Shown piece by piece: positions 44,810 through 56,335 of a DNA stretch of 64,000 nucleotides (within the stretch, counting starts at the first letter, position 1; each line of letters opens with the position of its first letter). Below the pieces are notes generated by a model. It had not been told where the DNA came from and made no database searches. It saw nothing but the letters and a program-made list of their open reading frames with translations. This DNA comes from Blastobasis lacticolella (taxonomy: Eukaryota; Arthropoda; Insecta; Lepidoptera; Blastobasidae), in contig LR990051.1 in the NCBI GenBank assembly GCA_905147135.1, forward strand, positions 16,831,115 through 16,895,114, given 5' to 3'. Position numbers and translations under genes: made by a program.

Positions 44810-45180
44810 TAACATTACAAATACATCGCATGTCAAACGTGTAAATGTTATTCAAATGACAGATATTGAGTTGCAACTTTCATGAGTTCGAACTTTTCCA
44901 CAATTCGTTTTCTGGTACTTTAGTTGCATTATGGTTTTGTATGGCTGTTGGTACTCCAATAAATAAATAAATACATAAATTACTAAGGTGCATATTTCTT
45001 AGTTGTTAAACTGCCTTCAATTCTGTCAACGAAAACTTGTCAAAGGTCGAACAATGATTTAACTGCAATTTAACTGGGATGGACTGACTCGATACCTCGA
45101 CGTAGTTATAGTAACATCACAGTTATATTGCAACATAATAACAACTGCATTGCACACCAGAATCGGTACCCTGGTATTGA
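44810..45180. mobile_element. Foldback MITE (family M2), one arm well kept
   Basis: From 44,920 the words CTTTAGTTGCATTATGGTTT, GGCTGTTGGTACTCCAATAA, AACTGCCTTCAATTCTGTCA, TCAAAGGTCGAACAATGATT and CATTGCACACCAGAATCGG follow the right arm of the full copy at 55,755-56,330. The left arm is diverged. Confidence 0.75.
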
Positions 45181-46686
45181 AACGTCGATGACAGGCAGCG
45201 ATAACTACTTACCAGGAGCCTTAAGCTTAGTGGTATAAAAAGAAGAAGCGTGGCGAAGCTGTGAAGCGGTGAGACTCTTTCCACAAGAGGAGATGTGCGA
45301 GCTTTAGCTAAGTGGTACGAGGCTGCGTAGCACAGGATCCAGGAGAGTAAGCACGGAGCAAGGCTAGGTAAATTAAGTATGTTTCTATAGTTGCTTAAAA
45401 ACACATCACTCGCAACATAGCTTCACATATATCTCGGTCAGATACTTAAAGATACTTACAGGCTTACACGATACAAAGATACTCAAGATACTTACTTCAC
45501 AGTTTTATCCTTTGAATAGTCCGCTTCGAAGATTGCGAAAAAAAATAGTGATATCGTCATTGGTGACATCACAATGTCATGTATGACTAAATAATAAATA
45601 TTTTGTATGGAAAACGTAGTTATTATGGCCCTACACGGAAGATTTACGCAGTATCGGAACATGAAACACGGTGATCTACACACGCAGTGGTAGGCATTGG
45701 TTTATTATACGTTTAGATGTACTTGTATCTGTACAGTCGTGTATTGGTCAGATACTATCCGAGCAAGAGAGTATAGTATTCTGTGCTATTTGTAGGTACT
45801 TGTATAGGTATAGAATATGCATATCTAAGATGTACGAGTAACTTCAGAGAAATGAATAGAATGAATCTTGAAAATGGATTTCTATATGAAACTTATTGAA
45901 TTTACAACACACCTACTACTAACATGTCATATCCGAATTTTTTCGGACGAAGTTGCAGATAAAAGGTACTTAGACGTTTTAGACATCCTGAATTGACTAG
46001 ATATCTTGAATTCTTGAATTGAAATTCATTAGAAATACTTATACGGTGAATCGGTTAAGTTTATTTGCCGATTAGTTCCAGTATCCTGGGAACGTGAATT
46101 GCTGAGTGACTTGGTTCGAATATGTAAATCTTACATTGATTAAGTATCCTTAAAACCTCAACTATTGGTCTAAGGTGTAAGTTGATTTTTCTATTATCGT
46201 TAACAATTTTTTGATTGAATCCTATTTCTTAATCCTAAACGTAGTATAATCACAGAAATCAATCAAATCCAAATAATCTAATCTTATTTTGATTTCTATT
46301 AACAACTATTTTTGTTAAATTTCTATTTATATGAAATTTTTTATTATAACAGTTTTATTTGCAAAAGTATAAATAGCGGATATTTCTGGACGGACTGTAC
46401 ATTGTCATGAATTTTCAATACCTACATTACTTTAGTAGTCCGCAGGGCACTATCCATCTTATCTTTGGGATAAATTGATAGAAATAAGGGATGCTTTTCC
46501 CCAGGGATAACGATCCTTAATATGTGGAAGCCCTTTCAATTACCTAAAGATTACAAGGGTTAGTTTTAGTTGAAGTGAACTCGATTTATCGAGTAGTGAT
46601 AGTACGAGAGTATTTATTTTTTATTTTTTGAAACTTTATGCACATTACAATACAATGGTGGACTTAAAGCTACGTAACGTTTTATA
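45181..46686. other. Intergenic, no gene seen
   Basis: This is AT-rich sequence. ORFs at 45,123-45,404 and 45,492-45,683 on the minus strand show no domain. No further repeat was recognised. Confidence 0.4.
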
Positions 46687-46965
46687 CCAGTCATCATCAC
46701 AGCCCGTAACAGTCCACTGCAGGACTTTGGGCCTCTCCCACGAAAAGGGAGGTTATTGCCATAATCTCCACGCTTGGCAGGCGGATTGGAGATCGCAGTA
46801 TTTAAATATAACAATGGAAAATGCTGCTGCCCATTATCCAGACTACGGAGACCCTTGATCTTTTGCCTCGAAAACATTAGTCGCCTTGTACGACACCCAT
46901 GAGCGTAAGGGGTTGGTGCTATTCTACTCTGCCGGTCACCACACGGCAGTCCAGTTATACCAGTC
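46687..46965 (-). mobile_element. Non-autonomous repeat family R3 (GATGAT-tailed), copy 1
   Basis: On the minus strand it runs GTGGTGACCGGCAGAGTAGA, CACCAACCCCTTACGCTCAT, CTCCAATCCGCCTGCCAAGC, then GCCCAAAGTCCTGCAGTGGA, CTGTTACGGGCTGTGATGAT. Same order at 54,900-55,164 (+) and 60,400-60,668 (-). It has no ORF with a known domain. The tail is of RTE type, so an RTE-like partner may mobilise it (inference). Confidence 0.8.
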
Positions 46966-47174
46966 AACCATAGAGCAAAAGACATAAATTACAAGGAGGT
47001 GCAACAAAAAAGTAGAGAATGGAACAAAAAATAGACTAGAAGTAATATTGCGATTAACGAAATTAGTATAAACGGAGAGAGAGAGGACAAGAAACTGAAC
47101 ACCACAAGCTACTGGCAAACTCAACAACACTACTACCCAAACACTTAAAAAATGAAAGACTAAGTAGGAAAGTA

Positions 47175-47420
47175 TGTATAAGGGTTAAAGAGACTCTAAG
47201 TAATGTTTACGAACTGATTTTGTGAAAGCAAATTTACTGAGAATTTGTCTGATCTCCAAAGCGAGATCATTCCAAAGGCTAGCAGCGATAGAAATCCAGT
47301 CCGGTGAAGGGGTAGGTACGACTCTGTCAAGCCTGAGGAGTCCTTCTGGGTGACTACCGTACCACCGCCTTAGGTATTTCCGTGTACAGTCGAAGGATAA
47401 GGTAGTGTCCGCTTAGAAGC
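47175..47420 (-). mobile_element. LINE RT C-terminal fragment
   Basis: The minus-strand frame reads GLLRLDRVVPTPSPDWISI, AASLWNDLALEIRQ and FAFTKSVRKHYLESL before a stop. This is the standard C-terminal region of CR1/Jockey-group RTs. The region 46,966-47,170 probably holds its 3' UTR. Confidence 0.65.
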
Positions 47421-47534
47421 AAGAGGTATTTCATCTTAGTCCTTATAGTGACAGCGCACCTGTGGTTATGCATTTTTGTGTGCTCTCCCTTTGCCTCGGG
47501 TTTCAACTCCATTGAATGCAGTTATTAATCGTCT

Positions 47535-47890
47535 TTGCGTTAATGTCCCGGTTTTACTCTCGCAAGCGAGGGCCTTGGGTCTGACCATGGCCTTGACCAT
47601 GATCCAAGATTTGGCAAATCAGATAATTACAGTGGATCGACTGCCATCTGACGTCCGTGACCCTGCTACCACGAGAACCTAACCAGATGGGATCATGGTT
47701 ACACATTCAATAGCTCAAATTTTCAGGCTGCATCACGATGTTTTCCCTCACCGTAAGAGCATCGGTTATTATTCAACTTATGTACTTACATAATTCAGAA
47801 AAGAGATAATCGTACATGGGATCAGCGGGATTCAAACCTCTCCCCTACGAGTCGAATACCTTTACCACTCAGCATCCAACACTCACGAGT
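47535..47890 (-). mobile_element. tRNA-derived SINE (family 1), copy 2
   Basis: The minus strand has a degenerate tRNA-like head near 47,820-47,885 (B-box-like GGTTTGAATCC). The body words ATGTTTTCC, GTAACCATGATCCCATCTGG, GATCATGGTCAAGGCCATGG and the end CCGGGACATTAACGC follow. Confidence 0.75.
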
Positions 47891-48367
47891 GAAATTATTA
47901 TCAATTTTAAAATCGAACTCGCGGTTTCCAAGCACAAATTACATAAGCTATCTCATAGAATCGTCATCATTGGTATGATCGAGGAGGCAAAAATTGCAGT
48001 TTCCGTCATACAAAACGGCAATGTCATAGCTAAAGACCTATTATTAGAAAAAGATAAGGCGGTGTTATCCAACCAGGCGGACAAGGCTTGACAGCCACCG
48101 GCAACCCTGTTCAGTTAATCACGCGTACTGTTTGCGACAAAAGGGATTCCTCGCATTTGTAATAACACTCGGCCCATTAATAACTGAGGATTTAAACCGA
48201 CTCCCGGTCGAGAGACGGCAGAGATAAATCATGCTGTGTTGTTACAACTTTCGTTATTACGAGAGATCTTTCCTAATATTGTAAATGCTGTGTTCTGGCG
48301 ATTGCTGATTTGTTATGTAACACCCTATTAGTGTTGTTCGTAAGTTGCTAATATGTATTTGCTATAT

Positions 48368-48684
48368 TATGGCCTTCACATCTCTGTCCCGGTTGAGCAG
48401 GCAGGATTTGGCAGATCCGATAATAACAGTGGAGCGACTGCCATCTGACCTTCGCAACCCTGTTAACAGGAGAATCTGACCGGATTGGATAATGGTTACA
48501 AATCAGTCGCCTGTATGTGCAGGTTTCTTTACGACGTTTTCCCTCGCCGTAAGAGTATCGGGTAGCATTCAACTAATGTACATTACTCAGAAAATTTACA
48601 TTTGTACATGGCGGCCGTGGGATTCGAACTCGGTATCTCTCACGTTGCGAGTCGGATACCGTTACCGCTAGGCCACCGACGCTT
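48368..48684 (-). mobile_element. tRNA-derived SINE (family 1), copy 3
   Basis: The minus strand starts GCGTCGGTGGCCTAGCGGTA (A box) and has a GAGTTCGAATCCC B box. The body follows: ACATTAGTTGAATGCTACCC, GGCGACTGATTTGTAACC, CAATCCGGTCAGATTC. Near complete. Confidence 0.82.
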
Positions 48685-48689
48685 TGGTC

Positions 48690-49335
48690 AACTACTGGTT
48701 CATGAAAAATACATGGAAATTATTCTAAACTTTTGTATTACGTTAAAATTGTACTGAATATGACACTACACACACACACACAGCTATCACTTTGACCGCT
48801 TACAAATTGGTTCTGACCGAGCGATCAATTGAATTATAATAGATAACATTACGAATTTTGGAATGGAAGCACATATTGCAATACCTATAATATCAATATT
48901 TGCTTGTTATTAATTTGGAAACCACAATTAATTACATAATCTGCTCTGAATAGGTCATGAAAATTTTATCAACATACGGGGTTGTTTGTGTGGCTTTGGT
49001 TGATTAAATATTGACATATTAATTGCATACTATGCCTTTCAATTTAGCAGGCTTTTGCTTTATGTACCGTATTGCCCAAAATAAAATTTACGAATAAATT
49101 ATAAATATACATCATCATGTCATTTCGCTGAACGGTATTGCTCTCAGTTTCTGTATAAACATGTCCCTATTGATAGTTCGCTACCCAAAGGGTTGCCTGG
49201 AAGAAATCGCTTTAAGCGACAAGGTCGCCTGTTGTTATCTCTGTTGCTGCCGTCGGTACGACCGTATCCTGTATTTATGCAATAAATTTAAAGTTCGTTC
49301 AATGTATCGAATACAATGCTTATCCGTTCCACTCA
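48690..49335. other. Intergenic, no gene seen
   Basis: A short (AC)n run lies at 48,769-48,782. The ORF at 49,161-49,376 has no domain and runs into a SINE. Confidence 0.4.
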
Positions 49336-49510
49336 TAAACAGGCTTCTTGAACATTCACTTATCCTCTTACGGTGAGGGAGAACATAGTTATAAAACCTG
49401 CACATTCAGGCGACTGAATATGTAACCATGATCCAATCTGGTCACCCCTTTTAACAGGGTCTCCGAGGACAGATCTGCTTGGGCAGATTTGTTGATCTGC
49501 CAAATCATTT
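49336..49510 (+). mobile_element. tRNA-derived SINE (family 1), headless copy
   Basis: CTTACGGTGAGGGAGAACAT, CATTCAGGCGACTGAATATG and TAACCATGATCCAATCTGGT match the SINE body. The tRNA-like head and the last third are missing. Confidence 0.7.
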
Positions 49511-50925
49511 ATTAATTTAATAGTTTATTGCACACAAAAATGGTAAAAAATACATGTCAAATATATATTTACATGACACAAAAGGCACTACTTATTTCTA
49601 AAAAGAAATTCAAGGAAGACACAAGGCCCACAAAAGAGCACATCTGGAAAATTAAAGCCAACATGATGATGATGATACGGGCTTCAGAACTCCAGATCAT
49701 TATGATGAAAGGGGACTAAGCCGCAGCGAGGCTCAGTTTATCCACATGAGCTGACCACACTTACTGTTCGACTTTGTGCCGCCTGCATTCATCCCAAATT
49801 TCTAACCTTCTTTGGTTCTGCAACTGCCACATCAGATTCATACTACTACTGTACTATACTTATAACACCTTTGTTCCGATTCTAAGAAAGTTTGTGTCGC
49901 TTGAGAAACAAACTAACGACGTAGCTGATAGTTATTAGTTGCTGCAGCCTATGGACGTTGCAATACCAGGCATCACTACCGTACCGACGACCCTGTATAA
50001 ATCCCTTTTTATCAATTTCTTGAAGAGTTATATATTGTTCTCACAAGGGAGCTTATTTCACAACCTAGGAGAACGGGAATAAGAACAAGAATAGAATATA
50101 GAATAGCTGCTAGCCTAATAGCTAGCTGGCAGCGTATTGGTCTGGGTGCATACAAGCACTTCCGTTATGCGCATCACAAATATTGTTCAATGAGTTTTAT
50201 TTTAATTGTGAATACGTATCTTATATTTTATGTATTACGACATTTTTTTTGTTTATTTTATGGTATATATTAACATTATTATATTTTCATTTTATTGATG
50301 TTTTGTTGACGGTGCAGTGTCGGTGGGAGATTACTGGGCCCACTGAAAACCAGCGTTGTGGTTCGCGTCAAGCAACTACATTATACTGAGGAGAGTCCAT
50401 TCACGCTGGATGGAACCTAATAATTGTCTTAATGTTCTTTACTTTTTTTTAATGTTATTGTATTGTAAAATTACTGTGTCGTGGCGTCCATGTGTAATAA
50501 ATGTTTCTTTCTTAAATAAGAGAGTTGAAAAGGAAATCCATCAATCTTATTGGCTTTTATCCTTAGTGCTAAAGGATACCCTCACACCTCAGACACCACA
50601 GTTACAAAACATGAATAGGAATGTCCGCAGTTCAATACAGAGCCTATAGTATATTTATAGTTAGTATAGTTATAGTTAAGGTAATCCTAACGGATCCTTC
50701 CACCTGAAACGGGCAAAGGGATTCCTTTCGGAAAACTCGCCTGGGAATATCGCAGGATTAGACCTAAAATAATAATGGTTACCCGAATTACTTTTCGAAC
50801 GATTTACCATTATGGGCCTTTAGCCGGATACTGCTGTAATGTTATCGGTTTAGACCGTTTTATTAACTTTTGTTTGAAATGGGTACTAATATCATTTATC
50901 TAACCAGCAATGTACATATATTTGT
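49511..50925. other. Intergenic with decayed repeat pieces
   Basis: Near 49,510-49,680 an antisense-type TTTATTGCACAC start and an ATGATGATGATG end suggest a LINE 3' scrap. Near 49,940-50,060 the minus strand resembles the RT C-terminus remnant at 57,790-58,000 (CAGCCTATGGACGTTGCAAT). No gene is supported. The ORFs at 50,183-50,649 carry no domain. Confidence 0.45.
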
Positions 50926-50927
50926 GC

Positions 50928-51175
50928 ACTACGACCTGAGTGGTTCAATGGTCAACTGGCCACGCAAGAGGTCCCGGGTTCGATTCCCGGCGGGGCAGCA
51001 ATTGAAATGATGAATTTTAATTTCTGTTACGGGTCTGGGTGTTTTATGTATAATAAGTATGTATTTAAGTAGTATGTCAGTTATCTACCACCCATAGCAC
51101 AAGCTTTGCTTAGAGTGGGGCTAGATGGCGCTGTGTGAATTTGTCCACGAATATTTATTTATTTATTTACTACAA
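50928..51175 (+). mobile_element. tRNA-derived SINE (family 2), copy 3
   Basis: Plus strand: ACGACCTGAGTGGTTCAATG (A-box region), a GGGTTCGATTCCC B box, TTTCTGTTACGGGTCTGGGT, GGGCTAGATGGCGCTGTGTG, GTCCACGAATA and a TTTATTTATTTA tail. Complete. Confidence 0.9.
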
Positions 51176-51745
51176 TTGTGCTTAATTTTAATGTTGATTC
51201 TTACGAATACTTACATATTTTCTGACTGTTCTTTTTGATGGCTATTATTGAGTTTACTGGGTGAAGTCAAACGGCGATATCGACAGATCGCCATACACTT
51301 GACCTTTTTCTTTAACAACGATCATCTGTCATAGATGATATTCATAGACAATTAAATTAGATCAAAAATATTGAACGTGAGGCGCTGTCCTAATTGGTAA
51401 TGCTCGTGCGACTATGGTCGTACGCTGTCTATCTGTCACAACTCCATACAAATTACTCAATAACATACAAAACGCTAGTAAATTAAGATGACCAATGCCA
51501 TCAAATTTGATAATAGCAGTGGTTTTGGAGAGTATTTAACAACTCATAGCCGACCCTTTTGAAGACGTTTTATGCACCATTAAATAAAGAAACAAATTAT
51601 AGATTACGACTTCAGCTGTGAGTAGTCCTTCTATTTAATTTAGTTATTCATTCTTTGTACAACATTACAATTAAAAACATTTACATAACATTATTTTAGA
51701 GTGTGATAGTCTCATGTAAGCTCAATGGCACTGATACGATAATCC
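51176..51745. other. Intergenic, no gene seen
   Basis: No motif or repeat was recognised. Confidence 0.4.
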
Positions 51746-51747
51746 TT

Positions 51748-51945
51748 GGTATTGCATACTTAACTTGGGCTGTGGGGTCGAGGCTCTCATACTCTCTTGA
51801 AAGAGTTGTCGATGCGCCTGGTTAACGCTTCGCACAACCAAAAGGCTGGCCAATACCTTGGCCAAAGAATCAGCCTCGCGACGTAGCGAGGCAATGCGGC
51901 CAGCCTGAACAATTCCATCAACAAGGGATTTGGGGCTAGTTTTTA
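51748..51945 (+). mobile_element. LINE ORF C-terminal scrap (AGQYLGQRISLAT type)
   Basis: One plus frame reads LWGRGSHTLLKELSMRLVN, then AGQYLGQRISLAT, a stop (TAG for an expected CAG), and RGNAASLNNS. I recognise this ending from lepidopteran reverse-transcriptase proteins. Only the end is present. Confidence 0.6.
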
Positions 51946-52675
51946 ATTTGTAAATATTATTTTATAATATAGTATTACCATTATTTAATTTTTTTCTATC
52001 ATGAAAATATTCCACTTAACTTGTTTACAAAATGCAATATCGACAAAGTGCAAGACCACCACGTCTTACTCGCTACAATATCATATAACGCATTCAAAAT
52101 CTAGACTTTAAAACACCGAGCGAGTGCCGTAACAAAATGGAACTCCCAGTAAAAAAAAGGAAGAGATACAGCCGGCCGGAAATATAGCACGTGACTGGGT
52201 TCCGGCTAACTTGATTTCTTTTTTAACTTTTTTCCATTTTTTTTTGCAGACAGCAACCCTGCGGCCAGTTACGGGCTCGCCCGGTTAAAGTGTTTCCCAT
52301 ATTGACTTTACATACGTAGTCCCGCTTTGCGAACACCTGCAAATGCTGTTGTGCGTTTTGTATGTTGTTTTAATATTTTATACCGTTGCAAACATCATAT
52401 TAATAGCGGAAATGGCTTACGTAAAGCTCCTCTAAGCCGTATCCGTGCCGTTTTATCACTTTTATTATGTTATTTTTCTTTTCTTATATATATTTCCTTA
52501 CTATTATTTCGTTTTGTACATTTATTCTTGTGCTGTTTATATTGATATTGGATATTGATGGATAAAAATGTATTTTTTGTTATTTTAAAATTTTTGCGAT
52601 TAAAATTAAAATTATTTAAAACCTCTTATCCGTAATCTGTTTCTGTTAATGCCTAGTTTTCTAATTGTTATTGCC
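51946..52675. other. Intergenic, no gene seen
   Basis: T-rich sequence. The ORF at 52,327-52,545 is a low-complexity hydrophobic reading of T-rich DNA. Confidence 0.4.
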
Positions 52676-52880
52676 TAGGGATCCACGCGGACAGAGATTC
52701 ACCTGACGAAAAGTGGTCACCGACGGCATCTGCCACTTGGATGTCTGTCTGAGGGTGTAAATGCGGTGCCGGCGTATGAGGTAGCTTTCTCACCTAAGGT
52801 AAGGACCTCCCCTCTTGTTGGAGACGCCCTAAGTTCTGCAGTGGACTGTTGTGGGCTGTGATGATGATAATAAACTGGCT
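52676..52880 (+). mobile_element. Repeat with an R3-type 3' end
   Basis: The last 70 bases or so (GACCTCCCCTCTTGTTGGAG, CCCTAAGTTCTGCAGTGGAC, TGTTGTGGGCTGTGATGATG) match the 3' end of family R3. The body differs, with CACGCGGACAGAGATTCACC and a GTGGTCACCGACGG segment. Two families sharing one 3' end suggests a common RT partner. Confidence 0.6.
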
Positions 52881-53121
52881 CAAAAATAACAACATTTGGG
52901 AGCAACTAAATTGTTTTCTGGAAGTCCTTTAAAAATATAGGTACTCATAAAGCGACAACGCTTGTCGAAGCTTGGATAACGGTAGGTTCAAGGTTAGGGA
53001 TTATGATCTGTCATTCTGAATAATTCGCATTTTCGACTCCAACCACTCTTTTACTGAATAAAGAATGTATACTTTTTACCAGGGACGTAATTTTTCCATC
53101 TTACCGAGAAACGTAGTACCG

Positions 53122-53345
53122 TGGACTGGGGTTACTTTGATATGTAGGGAGACATTGATCACTTACTTTTCCCAGTTAAGTTGTAAGGGAAAGTTGGGTC
53201 ATTTTCGGGATATCCACTAATCAGTGTTGTCACATGTATGACATGTTTTGTTTGAATAAATATAACACTTGATTAATAGAGAAAAATAAGTGATCAATGT
53301 CTCCCCGCAAATCAAAGTTACCGCAGTGCATAGTACCTACAATTG
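53122..53345. mobile_element. MITE family M1, intact copy
   Basis: The left end (GGACTGGGGTTACTTTGATA, GGGAGACATTGATCACTTA) and the right end (TAAGTGATCAATGTCTCCCC, AAATCAAAGTTACCGCAGT) are inverted copies about 45 bp long. The interior includes TAAGTTGTAAGGGAAAG, as in the copy at 11,232. Confidence 0.82.
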
Positions 53346-53399
53346 TATCCTAAACTCGCGATCCGTGTGAGCGCTTCATGCTTATGTCATGGACCTTCC

Positions 53400-53595
53400 T
53401 GCTATCCATCCGCACGAGCCGCTTTTATAATGCGTACGGCTAAGGAATGGAATACGTTGTCTGCGAGTGTGTTCCCTGATCAATATAATCAAGGCTAGAG
53501 TGAATAGGCTGTTCCAAGACGGGCATGCTCTATCTTAGGCCGCATCGTCACTTACATCAGGTGAGATGGCGGTCAAATGCCTGTCATGTATAATA
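53400..53595 (+). mobile_element. LINE RT C-terminus and 3' UTR remnant
   Basis: The translation includes MRTAKEWNTLSASVFPDQYN, then KARVNRLFQDGHAL, stop, and a 3' UTR with GGCCGCATCGTCACTTACAT and GGTGAGATGGCGGTCAAATG. The 3' UTR matches 43,690-43,770 (-). Confidence 0.7.
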
Positions 53596-54260
53596 TAAAA
53601 AAAAAATTAATTAGGCCGAGTGAGATAAAAGTGTTAGAATTTCTAGTTTAGAAAGCATGTTGGTTTAAATAAATATATCCATTTAAATTGTATTCAGAAT
53701 CTAGAAATCGTACCTTACTAATGTTAATAAATAAATCCTATATAAATTAACTTGTATTTTGAACACTAGCCGAATGCGGAAGTTCAGGCTAATTTCTTAG
53801 CCAGTACTTATTAAAATTTAATTCAAAATGTAAAATAACTATCTTTAAACATAATATAGTATTCGGTAAATATCTATTTTCTTATTGATAATAAGTAGCT
53901 ATTTTTGAATAAAGGATGTGTACTTGATTATGATCCGAAGCAATGTAGAATTGGAGGCCGAGTCATCGGCAGTCTTGCACTGACAATTGAAAAATAAACA
54001 CATAAAATAAGTTTGTAAAAGCATTTAATTTGAAAATTCCTTATAAAAGCTACAAAAATACGGGATAGGTAAAAGTGACCACAATATCTCACCGACTTGG
54101 ACTTCCGTTACTACAATTCGGGCCCGTTCTCGTGGGAAACACATTGAATTGCAAGAAAACAAAACCATATGTTATCTCCTGAAAATTTGATAAATCGGCC
54201 TAGACGGTTTTGAGTCAATACATTACAAACAAACAATGAAATATTTTATGTTTTTTATGT
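53596..54260. other. Intergenic, no gene seen
   Basis: AT-rich, no repeat or coding motif recognised. Confidence 0.4.
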
Positions 54261-54264
54261 TAAT

Positions 54265-54475
54265 ATAGATTCTCGATTGGCGACCATGTACCGGAAGACG
54301 CCGCGTGGGTAGGCCTCCCACAAAGTGGACCGACGATCTGGTAAAGATCGCAGGTACCAACTGGATGCATAAGATACAGGGCCGCCATTTTAGTTATTTC
54401 AGTTATATTTGTAGATATCTCTGTGGGAGGCCCAGCAGTCGACGTATTTCGGTTGATATGATAATGTAGGGGCAG
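54265..54475 (+). mobile_element. RTE-type LINE 3' end, copy 3
   Basis: CTCGATTGGCGACCATGTAC, GGCCTCCCACAAAGTGGACC and GATCGCAGGTACCAACTGG match 12,645-12,931. An insertion of about 30 bp near 54,385-54,415 separates the two parts. Confidence 0.75.
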
Positions 54476-54777
54476 ACGGCGCGAAGTGACTTTGATTGAA
54501 GTACATAAACAGCTAATATTTAAACCAATAATTACATTCTGACTAATGTTATAAAACATTCACTACGCAGCAAAACTAGCTGATATGCACTATTTATAAC
54601 TTACACCTGTAAATAGTGTGTTCAAAGCATATTCACAGATGTAAATACAAACCGCTCCATCGGAGCGATTGGCTGCTGTGTATTAGCGAACTAATTCAAT
54701 TACAGCTGCACTGACCTGTCATCTAACGCACTACAGTCTGTTTATGCTAGGATATAGCAGGTGAGGCGGAGGTGAGG

Positions 54778-55373
54778 AGCGTCAGCGGCCGAGTAGTTAA
54801 GATATCTGACTCGTAAGCGAGTGGTATAAGGGTGGAATCCCACTGAAGTCGTGTACCAATGACCCTTTTTCTGAGTTATATTAGGTTATACATTAGTTGG
54901 TGGCCGTGTGGTGTCCGGCAGAGTAGAATAGCACCAACCCCTTACACTCATGGGTGTCGTACAAGGCGACTAATATTTTTGAGGCAAAAGATCAAGAGTC
55001 TCCGTAGTCTGGAAAATGGGCAGCAGCATTTTCTATTGTTATATTTAAACACTGCGATCTCCAACCCGCCTGCCGAGCGTGGAGATTATGGCAATAACCT
55101 CCCCTTTCGTGGGAGAGGCCCTAAGTCCTGCAGTGGACTGTTACGGGCTGTGATGATGATGATGATACATTAGTTGAATGCTAATTATTCCTCTTATGTC
55201 GAGAAAAATCATTGTGATGAAACATGCACTGAATGTGCATGTAACATGATCCAATCTGGTCAGGTTCCACTGAAATTATCTGCCTGCCAAATCCTGGATC
55301 ATGGTCTGGGCGGACCTCGTGCCCTCGTGCGCGCTAGCACAACCGGGATATTAATTCCAAGATTATTATTTTA
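54778..55373 (+). mobile_element. tRNA-derived SINE (family 1), copy 4, interrupted by R3
   Basis: The head is GCGTCAGCGGCCGAGTAGTT with GGGTGGAATCCCA as a weakened B box. The body is cut at 54,899 and resumes at 55,165 with ACATTAGTTGAATGCTAA, CATGATCCAATCTGGTCAGG and GGATCATGGTCTGGGCGGAC. The break is the R3 insertion. Confidence 0.85.
54900..55164 (+). mobile_element. R3 repeat inserted in a SINE, 12-bp target duplication
   Basis: R3 copy 2, complete from GTGGCCGTGTGGTGTCCGGC to a GATGATGATGATG tail. The 12-mer ATACATTAGTTG occurs at 54,888-54,899 and 55,165-55,176. This is a clean LINE-type insertion signature. Confidence 0.88.
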
Positions 55374-55750
55374 ATAATAAAGTGCGCACGCTCTTTTTTT
55401 ATTAGAATTAAAAATATCAAATTTTTACATTTTTTACGTATTTTTTTACGAATGACACTGGAACTGCCAGCATTAAATAATGCATATTGGCTAGTTGTGG
55501 TTTATTCTCATACATACAATATACAATATCAGTGACGCGGTACCTATCTACAAAATTGTACGATTACTGGACATTAAAAGCGTATACAGGTAAATACTGA
55601 AAGGAACGAACTCTTGTTTCTTTCAGTTTTTACATCCAGTTTTTGTAACCGTAACTTTCAGGTAGAAGTGTCATAAACTGGCGCAACTATTCTCACGGGG
55701 TCGAGGAAAGTTCTAACGTTGTGTTAATACTTTTTTATACATCTCTAGAG
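55374..55750. other. Intergenic, no gene seen
   Basis: AT-rich, no motif recognised. Confidence 0.4.
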
Positions 55751-55754
55751 ATAA

Positions 55755-56330
55755 ACGAGCCCAGGGTTCCGATTCTGGTGTGCAATGCAGTTACTATTAT
55801 GTTGCAATGTAACTGTGATGTTACTAAAACTACGTCGAGGTATCGAGTCAGTCCCAGCATCATCCCAGTTAAATTGCAGTTAAATCATTGTTCGACCTTT
55901 GACACGTTTTCGATGACAGAATTGAAGGCGAAATTGAATGTCTTGACAACTAAGAAAGATGCAACTTAGTAGTTTATTAGTAATTTATTTATTTATTGGA
56001 GTACCAACAGCCGTATAAAACCATAATGCAACTAAAGTACCAGACAACTTTTCCACTTTTTTCGTTTTCTGGTGCTTTAGTTGCATTATGGTTTAATATG
56101 GCTGTTGGTACGCCAATAAATAAATAAATGACTAAGTTGCATATTTCTTAGTTGTCAAACTGCCTTCAATTCTGTCAACGAAAACGTGTCAAAGGTCGAA
56201 CAATGATTTAATTGCAATTTAACTGGGATGATGCTGGGACTGACTCAATACCTCGACGTAGTTATAGTTACATCACAGTTACATTGCAACATAATAACAA
56301 CTGCATTGCTAACCAGAATCGGTACCCAGC
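55755..56330. mobile_element. Full foldback MITE (family M2), about 575 bp
   Basis: Two arms of about 280 bp are reverse complements with few mismatches, meeting near 56,050. Ends: GGGTTCCGATTCTGGTGTGC on the left and its complement ending CAGAATCGGTACCC on the right. A partial copy lies at 44,810-45,180. The transcript would fold into one long hairpin. The ORF at 55,721-55,969 is only a reading through an arm. Confidence 0.9.
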
Positions 56331-56335
56331 TGACG

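Noticed and set aside
46614..46985. ORF with PPAKRGDYGNNLPFRGRGPK, also seen at 54.9 and 60.4 kb
   Set aside because: The same translation appears because all three are copies of repeat R3. No sign that it is a protein.
55721..55969. 82-codon ORF
   Set aside because: It runs along one arm of the palindromic MITE.
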